NCBI GenBank assembly: GCA_946481095.1
Contig: CAMLML010000091.1
Location: 1-16,451 of the forward strand
DNA: 16,451 nt
DNA from: an uncultured Cellvibrio sp.
GTDB taxonomy: Bacteria; Pseudomonadota; Gammaproteobacteria; Pseudomonadales; Cellvibrionaceae
Direction of reading: 5' to 3'
The translations under genes were made by a program, and so were the position numbers. This document shows, piece after piece, positions 7,474-14,709 of this stretch. The notes below the pieces were generated by a model that saw only the letters and a list, made by a program, of their open reading frames with translations, was not told where the DNA came from and did no database searches. Position 1 is the first letter of the stretch. Every line of letters begins with the position of its first letter.

Positions 7474-10040
7474 AATGCATCCTGCCAATCGGTATTTTTA
7501 ACCAACAGTTGCGGATCTTCGGTATGATCAAAGTAACGTTGGCTAACGGCCTTATTGGTATTGCTCATTAAATATTGTAAGCGTGATAAAAGCTGATCCA
7601 GATCACGGCGAACACCTTTGGTGGTTTTGGCGAGTTCCCTAACATCACTTAATTTCAATGCGGTTGTAGCTTCCAATAAAAATTTTTCTTTTTGCCCCAA
7701 TAATTGTTGATCGCTGGGTAATTCTTCGAAGTGTCGTTCAAGTTGATTGAGTTGATAAATCAAAGAGCGTGGATTTTTAATGTTCAGCAAAGTCATTTCC
7801 AGTGCTTGTTCAATATGAATGCCATTTTGATAAAGTCGTCTGTAAGAAATTAAAGCTTCGCTCGCCATTAAGCTGGATTCAATGAGGATTTCCTGTTCCA
7901 CCTCGCCAAAATCAGCAGTTAATAAAGATCGAACACTGCTGGTTATTTGTAAACTGCGTTCAATATATCGACCAATTTCAATAAATCGCCAGCCGTAATC
8001 GCGCGTCATGCTTTCGTGAACCAATCCCACCAATGCTAATAAATTGGTAATTAGTGGAGTCAGTGCTTCTTCAGGAGCAGAAAGCGATTCGGAATCAAAG
8101 TTAAGTTTTAATTCGGCAAATTGATCGCCGATATTATTCATCACCCGTTGTACATCGCTGGAAAATTGTTCCTTAACCTGCTCAGCTGCAAAAATCATCG
8201 ATTTCAAATTATTGGCAACACTGCCCATACGTTGCTGATCCAGTACAATCGATATCAACTCCGGCTCAGGATTGGTAAAGAGTGATGGATGAACATCAGT
8301 AAAACCTGGATAAGTTGCAGTGACATGCGTGATGGCTGTTAATAAGGTCTGTGATACGTTTTCAGGTAACTTTTCTGTTTTATTTAATTGGGTAAATACA
8401 GTGCGTAATAAACGTAAAGCAGATTCAGCACGTTCGGCGTAACGTCCCATCCAGAATAAATTTTCAACTACGCGACTGGGTAAGGATTGTTGTGAGTCGG
8501 AAACAGCTGTTGCCGGTGCTTGACGTAAACTTAATTGTTTTTCCGGTTCTGATGCTAACACCCAGGTATCTTTGGACACGGATCCACGTTGATTGGAAAT
8601 AATTTTTTTATCGGCATCCAAATTAACACGGGTCAGTCCACCAGGCATAACTGCATAAGAGCCATCACAGGTAACAGAAAAAGTACGTAACAAATTAGCT
8701 CGCGGTTGAATTTTTCCCTGATGCCAGGTAGGGGTGTTGGTGCCTTGCATAAATTCTTGCGCGACAAACTGATAAGGATTTTTGCGAATACGATTTTGCC
8801 AGGCTTGCAGTTTGGTTTCGTCCAGTTCTGCACCGTAAACTTCATATAATCCGGGGCGACGATAAGTGGGTTTGATGAGTAAATTTTTTAAATTACTGCA
8901 CACATATTCCAGATCATCTTTATTGCCGCACCACCAGGTTTTAACCGAAGGGATACGTAATTCCCGACCCAGCAGTGTTTTGGCTATGTCCGGTAAATAA
9001 CGCAATAGTGCAGGATTTTCCAGTACGCTGGAGCCGAGAGGATTGGCAATAGCGACGTGCCCTTGTCGCGCAACCTCCAATAAACCTGGCACCCCCAAAC
9101 GTGAATCACCTTTTAATTCAACCGGGTCACAATAGTTATCATCGACACGACGCAAAATCACATCGACACGTTTTAATCCTTCAAGCGATTTCATCCAGAC
9201 ATAACCATTGCGCACACTTAAATCACCGCCTTGTACCAACGGAAATCCCAAATAATTGGCGAGATAAGCATGTTCAAAATACGCTTCGTTATAAATACCC
9301 GGTGTAAGTACGACTATATGTGCGTTGCCACTATTTGGATTGAGTTGTTGCAAGCCTTGACGTAATCGCGAAAAAAATAATGAGAGCCGATGCACCTGAC
9401 TGTCGCGAAATAAACTGGGGAAAACACGATTCATCACAGTGCGATTTTCCAGCGCATAACCTGCACCTGAAGGTGCCTGGGTGCGGTCACTCATTACGCA
9501 CATTTTGCCATTGGCACCGCGCACCAGATCTACTGCATGTAACACCAATTGATGACGCGATGCTAATTTGATTCCGTGACAGGGGCGTAAAAAACCCTGG
9601 TGAGAAAATAATAATTCAGGTGGCACTATGCCTTGGCGAATCAGATTTTTTTCTCCGTAAAAATCTTGCAGAATTAAATTAAATAATTCAGCGCGCTCCA
9701 CCAATCCAATTTCAATCAAGTTCCATTCATCACTTTGAATTAATAAGGGGATTGGATTAAGTTGCCAATTTTGATTGGCTTCGGGTTCATCATAAATTTT
9801 AAAAGTAGCGCCATCGTCACGTAAAATCCGCCGTGCTTTTTTTTGACGTTCTTCGATTTGTTCTGCGCCAAGACTTTGCAAACTTTGCAATAAATATCGC
9901 CAATGCGGGCGTATAGCTCCCGTCTCATCATAGGCTTCGTCCAGATGATTGTGCTGTTGCGGATAATCAAAAGCTTGAGTGGGTAATTCGTTTTTTTGAT
10001 TATCTATTGCAAGTTGAGTTTGGTTCTGGGTTTGGTTCAT
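7470..10040 (-). CDS. Circularly permuted ATP-grasp ligase fused to alpha-E domain
   Basis: This is an 856-residue cytoplasmic fusion. Residues about 95-500 are the circularly permuted ATP-grasp domain, with the hallmark DRTQAPSGAGYALENR (185-200), LTPG (245-248), EGGDL-like VQGGDL (269-274), LIKPTYRR (388-395) and the closing MPGGLTRV (465-472). Residues about 519-845 are the helical alpha-E domain, opening with the conserved LPSRVVENLFWMGRYAERAE. In many bacteria the two are separate adjacent genes, and the fused form is also common. ATP-grasp enzymes form amide bonds through acyl-phosphates. This branch is predicted to ligate amino acids or make peptide tags, but no substrate is established. 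The N-terminal 40 residues are Gln/Asn-rich and probably disordered. The ATG has no recognisable Shine-Dalgarno, and a long inverted repeat ends 13 bases upstream of it. It couples by ATGA to the next gene. Confidence 0.93.
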   Translation of the reverse strand: MNQTQNQTQLAIDNQKNELPTQAFDYPQQHNHLDEAYDETGAIRPHWRYLLQSLQSLGAEQIEERQKKARRILRDDGATFKIYDEPEANQNWQLNPIPLLIQSDEWNLIEIGLVERAELFNLILQDFYGEKNLIRQGIVPPELLFSHQGFLRPCHGIKLASRHQLVLHAVDLVRGANGKMCVMSDRTQAPSGAGYALENRTVMNRVFPSLFRDSQVHRLSLFFSRLRQGLQQLNPNSGNAHIVVLTPGIYNEAYFEHAYLANYLGFPLVQGGDLSVRNGYVWMKSLEGLKRVDVILRRVDDNYCDPVELKGDSRLGVPGLLEVARQGHVAIANPLGSSVLENPALLRYLPDIAKTLLGRELRIPSVKTWWCGNKDDLEYVCSNLKNLLIKPTYRRPGLYEVYGAELDETKLQAWQNRIRKNPYQFVAQEFMQGTNTPTWHQGKIQPRANLLRTFSVTCDGSYAVMPGGLTRVNLDADKKIISNQRGSVSKDTWVLASEPEKQLSLRQAPATAVSDSQQSLPSRVVENLFWMGRYAERAESALRLLRTVFTQLNKTEKLPENVSQTLLTAITHVTATYPGFTDVHPSLFTNPEPELISIVLDQQRMGSVANNLKSMIFAAEQVKEQFSSDVQRVMNNIGDQFAELKLNFDSESLSAPEEALTPLITNLLALVGLVHESMTRDYGWRFIEIGRYIERSLQITSSVRSLLTADFGEVEQEILIESSLMASEALISYRRLYQNGIHIEQALEMTLLNIKNPRSLIYQLNQLERHFEELPSDQQLLGQKEKFLLEATTALKLSDVRELAKTTKGVRRDLDQLLSRLQYLMSNTNKAVSQRYFDHTEDPQLLVKNTDWQDAL
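7480..7483 (-). promoter_or_regulatory. Ribosome binding site deciding the transglutaminase start
   Basis: AGGA read on the - strand lies 6 bases before the ATG at 7473, inside the end of the ATP-grasp/alpha-E gene. It supports translational coupling at the ATGA junction. Confidence 0.75.
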
Positions 10041-10053
10041 AAGTTTGTTGGAG

Positions 10054-10145
10054 TTTTGAAAAGCATTACCCCACCCTAACCCCCCGTTCAGAAACCATAG
10101 GGACTGGTTTCTGAACGGGGAGGTTAGGGGGTAATGCTTTCAAAA
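10054..10145. repeat. Long inverted repeat between DUF2126 and ATP-grasp genes
   Basis: Arms 10054-10097 and 10105-10145 are near-perfect reverse complements (about 40 paired bases, with four unpaired bases in three small bulges) around a 7-base loop. The outer part reads TTTTGAAA-GCATTACCCC, the middle is a C-rich CCTAACC stretch, and the inner part CGTTCAGAAACCA is perfect. It begins directly after the DUF2126 stop codon and ends 13 bases before the ATP-grasp start. No adequate U-run follows on the transcript strand, so it resembles a REP/MITE-type element or processing hairpin rather than a simple terminator. Confidence 0.9.
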
Positions 10146-13100
10146 TCACTTCCGCAAATCCAAAGTATAAGGAAACTCATCTGCCGCTTTTTCCGCCGGT
10201 GGAGCCATGGGACGCGGTGGATGTTTATTTTCAAAAAATTCACGCAGGATTTTACCTGCCGGTGTAACAGGAAGAATACCCGGTGTATGGTTAATATCAA
10301 AGAAACGATTGCCACGGCGGGATTCAGCTTCATTGGCATTGACCGGGAAACGTTCATAACTGCGTCCGCCCGGATGACTCACATGATAAGTACAGCCGCC
10401 AATACTTTTACCATTCCAGGTATCGATCAAATCAAACACCAGTGGCGAATGAATGCCAATTGTCGGGTGCAATGCAGAAGGTGGTTGCCATGCGCGATAG
10501 CGAACGCCACCGACAAATTCGCCGTGTTTTCCGGTTGGGTTTAAACAAACGCGACGACCATTACAAGCGACCACATAACGCCCCGGCGTTAAACCGGATA
10601 CTTTGATTTGTAAGCGTTCAACGGATGAATCCACATAGCGTGATGTACCGAAGCTGCTGATTTCTTCGCCCAACACATGCCAGGGTTCTATCGCCCAACG
10701 CAATTCGATTTGCACATCATCCAGTTGTACACGGCCATAATGCGGGAAACGAAACTCTTCAAATGCGGCCAGCCATTCCAGTTGAAACGGATAACCGTTT
10801 TCGTTGAGATCATTGACTACATCACGCAAATCTTCCCACACAAAATGCGGCAACATAAATTTGTCGTGTAATGCGGTGCCCCAACGTACCAGTGGTTTGT
10901 GATAGGGATTTTTCCAGAAGCGTGAAATTAAACTGCGCAATAATAAAATTTGTACCAGCGACATTTGTGCATGAGGTGGCATTTCAAAGCCACGAAATTC
11001 CAAAATGCCCTGTCGTCCGCTGGCAGTGCCTGGGGCATATAATTTATCGATACAAAATTCTGCGCGATGGGTATTGCCGGTGATATCCACTAATAAATTT
11101 CGCATCAGCCGATCCACTAACCAGGGTTGATCGACAATTCCGGTTGGCATTTCTTTAAAAGCAATTTCCAATTCATAAAGTGCATCATCACGCGCTTCAT
11201 CAACGCGTGGTGATTGACTGGTTGGGCCGATAAATAATCCGGAAAATAAATAAGAAAGCCCTGGATGATGCTGCCAATAAGTCACAAGGCTGCGCAATAA
11301 ATCCGGCCTGCGTAAAAACGGGCTATCAGCAGGTGATGAACCACCGAATGTAACATGATTGCCACCACCTGTTCCTGAATGACGACCATCCAGCATAAAT
11401 TTTTCAGTTCCCAATCGACACTGGCGTGCGTCTTCGTAAAGTTCTTCCGTATTTTTCACCAGATCGCTCCAGCTTTGTACCGGATGAATGTTCACTTCAA
11501 TGACACCGGGATCAGGTGTAATTAAAAATTTCTTCAGACGATAATCTTTTGGTGGCTCATAACCTTCAATTACCACCGGCATTTTTAATTCTGCCGCTGT
11601 ATCTTCAATCGCTTCGATTAGTGCAATGTAATGTTCAAGGTAAGTTTGTGGTGGCAAGAAACAATGCATGCGTCCATCGCGCACTTCAAAACAAATCGCC
11701 GTGCGAATCACATATCCCGCTTCAATATAACTTTTCTTTTTCTTGCTATCGTTTGTTTTTGATGCTGTTTCAAAAACAACATCAACAACCTCTTCTCCTT
11801 TTTCTTTCGCGGCACTCACTGCTCCCTCTCCCTCGATGGGAGAGGACTGGGGAGAGGGTGATGCTTTACGAATCACCTGTTCCGAAATTTCCTGCTTAAC
11901 TTTTTCAGACTCCGCCATCAATACTTTTAATTGCTGACCGCTCGGTGCCAAAGGTTCGCGTTTTGCCAACGGATCACTTTCCGGTTGATAGCGTTCATAT
12001 TCATGTTCAGGAAATTCAAGTGAATTCAGAGGTAATCGCAAACCCAGTGGTGAATCACCGGGAATCAGCATCAAGGCTTCAGTGCGGAATTTCCAACGGC
12101 CGGTTAACCAATTGTGATGCAAATAATTCCATTCAATGGGTAACACATAACCGATCTCGGTATTTAATCCCTGCATTAGTAATTTTGCGATTCGACGACG
12201 TTCAAGATCATCTTTCAAATCCGCTTTCAGTGGATTGATATTGGCCGGTAATTTTTGTTCTGCCCAAAGATAATAGAGAGTGTCTTCATAAGCAGGCATT
12301 AAGTGAGCAGGATTTACATCAATTTTCTCACAGACTTTCTGTGCAAATTTTTGTGCATCCAAATGTGTAAAACCATAATTTTTATCAACACGTGCCATTA
12401 AATCAGGATTGCGCCAGAGTGCTTGACCATCAGTCCTCCAGAAACATCCGAGCGCCCAACGTGGTACTTCTTCACCGGGATACCATTTTCCCTGTCCATA
12501 ATGCAGCAAACCATTGGGTGCAATTCGTTTGTGCATGCGTTGCAATAAATCTTTTGCCAAACGCAATTTGTCCGCACCCAGGGCACCGGTGTTCCACTGC
12601 TCCGATTCCATATCATCAATCGAAACAAATGTTGGTTCACCGCCGGTGGTTAAACGAACATCCTGTTCAAATAATTCTTTATCAACCGCCTGACCCAATG
12701 CATTTATTGTTGCCCATTGTTCTTCGGTATAGGGTTTGGTTACGCGAGGATCTTCCAAAATTCGGAAGACTTCATTGCTGTAAGAAAAGGTGACTTCGCA
12801 TTTTCCGGTTGCACCGGTAATAGGTGCAGCAGAAATGGGATCAGGTGTACATGCTAAAGGAATGTGGCCTTCAGTCGCTAATAAACCGGATGTGGGATCG
12901 AGTCCAATCCAACCGGCACCGGGAATAAAAATTTCTGTCCAGGCATGTAAATCAGTGAAATCTTTTTCCGGTCCACTGGGGCCATCAAGCGCTTTGATAT
13001 CAGCAGTGAGTTGCACCAAATAACCCGATGCAAAACGCGCGGCATAACCTAGATGACGAAAAATTTGTACCAACAACCAAGCCGAATCGCGACAGGAACC

Positions 13101-13658
13101 TTTTGCCAAAGTTAAAGTTTCTTCACAGGTTTGAATTCCCGGTTCAAGGCGCACGCCATAACCAATCGCTTGTTGTACTTGTTGGTTAATGGTCACCATA
13201 AAATCATTGACTGACCAGGGTTTTTCAGTCACTTGGCGGTGACGAATTTCGGTTTGAATTTTTTCGACCCATTTTTTTAACAAGGGGCCATTCTCTGTCA
13301 CTTCTAGATACGGAATTAACTCGCGTTGTAATTGTTCGTCATATTCGAAGGGAATATGTTGCGCGTAATCTTCAACAAAAAAATCAAATGGATTGATTGA
13401 GGTCATGTCTGCAATCACTTCAACACTGATTTTTAGATGTTTGGCTTGTTCGGCAAAAACCAATCGTGCCTGAAAATTGCCAAAAGGATCTTGCTGCCAA
13501 TTAATAAAATGTTCTTCAGGTTCAACTTTCAATGAATAGCTGTGAATTTTGGTGCGACTATGTGGTGCCGGGCGCAAACGCAACACATGCGGGAATAGGG
13601 TAGTGAACTGATCAAACTCGTAATGAGTGTTGTGGTGAATGGCGACGCGTATAGCCAT
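10146..13658 (-). CDS. Transglutaminase-DUF2126 putative amidoligase fusion
   Basis: This 1170-residue cytoplasmic protein is first in the amidoligase operon. Residues 1-90 are the bacterial transglutaminase N-domain (MAIRVAIHHNTHYEFDQ). The transglutaminase core at about 150-260 has an intact triad: Cys189 in GSCRDS, His238 in LHAW and Asp254 in LDPTSG. From about 330 to 1150 it is DUF2126, a predicted GCS/GS-like amidoligase. Its conserved blocks include TTGGEPTFVSIDD (337-349), GQGKWYPGE (388-396), PDPGVIEVNIHP (715-726), GRHSGTGGGNH (758-768), HRAEFCIDKLY (864-874) and LEFRGFEMPPH (886-896). The length is close to the family norm of about 1100. The extra is a charged linker at about 575-642 that holds the translation of a REP-like palindrome (600-614). 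The start has GGGA 7 bases upstream. It probably acts with the ATP-grasp/alpha-E protein and the second transglutaminase. Substrate unknown. Confidence 0.94.
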   Translation of the reverse strand: MAIRVAIHHNTHYEFDQFTTLFPHVLRLRPAPHSRTKIHSYSLKVEPEEHFINWQQDPFGNFQARLVFAEQAKHLKISVEVIADMTSINPFDFFVEDYAQHIPFEYDEQLQRELIPYLEVTENGPLLKKWVEKIQTEIRHRQVTEKPWSVNDFMVTINQQVQQAIGYGVRLEPGIQTCEETLTLAKGSCRDSAWLLVQIFRHLGYAARFASGYLVQLTADIKALDGPSGPEKDFTDLHAWTEIFIPGAGWIGLDPTSGLLATEGHIPLACTPDPISAAPITGATGKCEVTFSYSNEVFRILEDPRVTKPYTEEQWATINALGQAVDKELFEQDVRLTTGGEPTFVSIDDMESEQWNTGALGADKLRLAKDLLQRMHKRIAPNGLLHYGQGKWYPGEEVPRWALGCFWRTDGQALWRNPDLMARVDKNYGFTHLDAQKFAQKVCEKIDVNPAHLMPAYEDTLYYLWAEQKLPANINPLKADLKDDLERRRIAKLLMQGLNTEIGYVLPIEWNYLHHNWLTGRWKFRTEALMLIPGDSPLGLRLPLNSLEFPEHEYERYQPESDPLAKREPLAPSGQQLKVLMAESEKVKQEISEQVIRKASPSPQSSPIEGEGAVSAAKEKGEEVVDVVFETASKTNDSKKKKSYIEAGYVIRTAICFEVRDGRMHCFLPPQTYLEHYIALIEAIEDTAAELKMPVVIEGYEPPKDYRLKKFLITPDPGVIEVNIHPVQSWSDLVKNTEELYEDARQCRLGTEKFMLDGRHSGTGGGNHVTFGGSSPADSPFLRRPDLLRSLVTYWQHHPGLSYLFSGLFIGPTSQSPRVDEARDDALYELEIAFKEMPTGIVDQPWLVDRLMRNLLVDITGNTHRAEFCIDKLYAPGTASGRQGILEFRGFEMPPHAQMSLVQILLLRSLISRFWKNPYHKPLVRWGTALHDKFMLPHFVWEDLRDVVNDLNENGYPFQLEWLAAFEEFRFPHYGRVQLDDVQIELRWAIEPWHVLGEEISSFGTSRYVDSSVERLQIKVSGLTPGRYVVACNGRRVCLNPTGKHGEFVGGVRYRAWQPPSALHPTIGIHSPLVFDLIDTWNGKSIGGCTYHVSHPGGRSYERFPVNANEAESRRGNRFFDINHTPGILPVTPAGKILREFFENKHPPRPMAPPAEKAADEFPYTLDLRK
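11821..11862 (-). repeat. REP-like palindromic element inside the DUF2126 coding sequence
   Basis: A GC-rich element contains a 7-bp stem (CTCTCCC 11826-11832 with GGGAGAG 11838-11844). An alternative pairing joins CCCTCTCCC (11824-11832) with GGGGAGAGGG further on (11849-11858). It resembles the widespread proteobacterial repeats of the CCCTCTCCC...GGGGAGAGGG type that usually lie between genes. Here it is in frame, without a stop, and encodes SPSPQSSPIEGEGA (residues 600-613 of the host protein), between conserved blocks of DUF2126. Confidence 0.72.
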
Positions 13659-14002
13659 AAATAATTCCCGAATATCAATGTGTTCATAAATGGCGCAATT
13701 CAGTTTTGGCCATTACCAAGATGGTGCAACTTATGGTTGTTCGATAGCCATCACACTATCCCGAACAGGCCCGGAATACAATAAAGCTATCTACTTAATG
13801 CGTACGCAATAAGTACACCAATCATTTCGAATAAAAAAGAGTGGAATTTATCCGGTTAGACAATTGCACCCAAACTGAATATGGGTGAATAGATGACAAC
13901 AAAAAAGCGACAACCAATACAAGTCTCAATAAAAAATTGAATAATCCCGGTTTGAACAGGATTTTTTGTTGTCCCGGATGAAATAAAAAAGTAAGCCAAA
14001 TT
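13659..14002. other. 344-base intergenic region between DUF2126 and DUF4253 genes
   Basis: No credible gene lies here. It must hold the promoter of the amidoligase operon on the - strand and the end of the hip-DUF4253 transcript. I see no confident -35/-10 pair. A 24-bp palindrome at 13792-13815 is the clearest structure. A weak 6-bp hairpin (13867-13872 with 13882-13887) and a weak 5-bp AATCC/GGATT stem near 13943-13963, followed by a T-run on the - strand, could contribute to termination but are not convincing. Confidence 0.5.
13792..13815. promoter_or_regulatory. 24-bp near-perfect palindrome, possible operator
   Basis: TACTTAATGCGT faces ACGCAATAAGTA, which are reverse complements at 11 of 12 positions, around a perfect 10-bp core TGCGTACGCA. 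It lies about 134 bases upstream of the DUF2126 start, a good distance for a dimeric regulator of the amidoligase operon. No regulator gene for it is visible in the window. Confidence 0.45.
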
Positions 14003-14689
14003 TTAATCCCACCAAAAATACCAAACCTTTTGCTTTAGCAATAGCGCAGCAAGATTTGCAACAGTTTCCACACCTTGATCAACAATATCACCGCAATAAA
14101 GATATTGCTCCATGGCTAGTTGCATAGCCTCTTCTTGAGTTTGTGGTGGATTTTCAACCCATGCTTCGATTATATCCTGACTGATGCCGACAATTTTTGC
14201 GCCATATTTTTCTTCCCAATATTTCCAAATTGCACATTGTGCTTCTGGTTCCGGGCAATCATTCCAACCACCGTATTTAAATAAAGCAGGAATATGCCAA
14301 GCTGCGTCAGCATGAATTTCAACACCCACCAAATCGGTGAGTGGCTTGCCTGTTAATATATCGGTTGCCAAAGAAAAAGAAATAGAGCCACCGGATTCAC
14401 TATCGAATTGATAATCAAATTCATCTTCTTCCATTTCGTCTTCATCAAAATCTGATTCCATTGCCGATTCATCTTGTGCGTAGCGCATTTTGTCCCTGAA
14501 CCAGGTTTCGACATTAATTTTTAATGATGCATCAATAATGTCTTGTGGATTGAGTTCCGAATAGCTCATGGCTTCTTTTATATATTCAATATTGTCTTTA
14601 GAGCCACAAACAATTAATTTTTGTGTGGTTTCGCTGGCTTTGATAGCTTGATCAAAAGCAGTGGCGGAGTTGAGTTTGATAAATTCCAT
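14003..14689 (-). CDS. DUF4253 domain protein, third gene of the hip operon
   Basis: This is a 228-residue cytoplasmic protein. The C-terminal part, about residues 133-208, matches DUF4253: HIPALFKYGGWNDCPEP, the Trp-rich AIWKYWEEKYGAKIVGIS, then NPPQTQEEAMQLAMEQYLYC. The N-terminal part (1-75) is mixed alpha/beta with no family I recognise. Between them lies a very acidic stretch (about 79-96, mostly Asp and Glu), a possible mimic of nucleic acid or a flexible spacer. DUF4253 has no established function. The longest open frame starts upstream at 14755, but AGAGG lies 5 bases before the ATG at 14689, and this start clears the hipA stop by 20 bases. The close spacing means it is probably cotranscribed with hipB-hipA. 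It could modulate or be a target of the kinase toxin, or be an unrelated passenger. Confidence 0.82.
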   Translation of the reverse strand: MEFIKLNSATAFDQAIKASETTQKLIVCGSKDNIEYIKEAMSYSELNPQDIIDASLKINVETWFRDKMRYAQDESAMESDFDEDEMEEDEFDYQFDSESGGSISFSLATDILTGKPLTDLVGVEIHADAAWHIPALFKYGGWNDCPEPEAQCAIWKYWEEKYGAKIVGISQDIIEAWVENPPQTQEEAMQLAMEQYLYCGDIVDQGVETVANLAALLLKQKVWYFWWD

Positions 14690-14694
14690 TGTGG

Positions 14695-14699
14695 CCTCT
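14695..14699 (-). promoter_or_regulatory. Ribosome binding site deciding the DUF4253 start
   Basis: AGAGG on the - strand lies 5 bases before the ATG at 14689, in the 20-base gap after the hipA stop codon. It favours 14689 over the overlapping upstream start at 14755. Confidence 0.75.
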
Positions 14700-14709
14700 T
14701 GATAAATAT

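Noticed and set aside
8633..8845. Small - strand frame inside the ATP-grasp gene, and + strand frames at 9101-9307 and 9380-9571
   Set aside because: They are out-of-frame shadows within conserved ATP-grasp coding sequence, with no initiation signal.
10134..10544. Open frame of 136 codons on the + strand, with others at 11549-11899 and 12392-12793
   Set aside because: They lie wholly or almost wholly antisense to the well-conserved DUF2126 gene, have no family resemblance or ribosome site, and reflect codon bias of the real gene.
13943..13970. Terminator for the hip-DUF4253 operon
   Set aside because: The best pairing is a 5-bp AATCC/GGATT stem with an 11-base loop, too weak to call although a T-run follows on the - strand.
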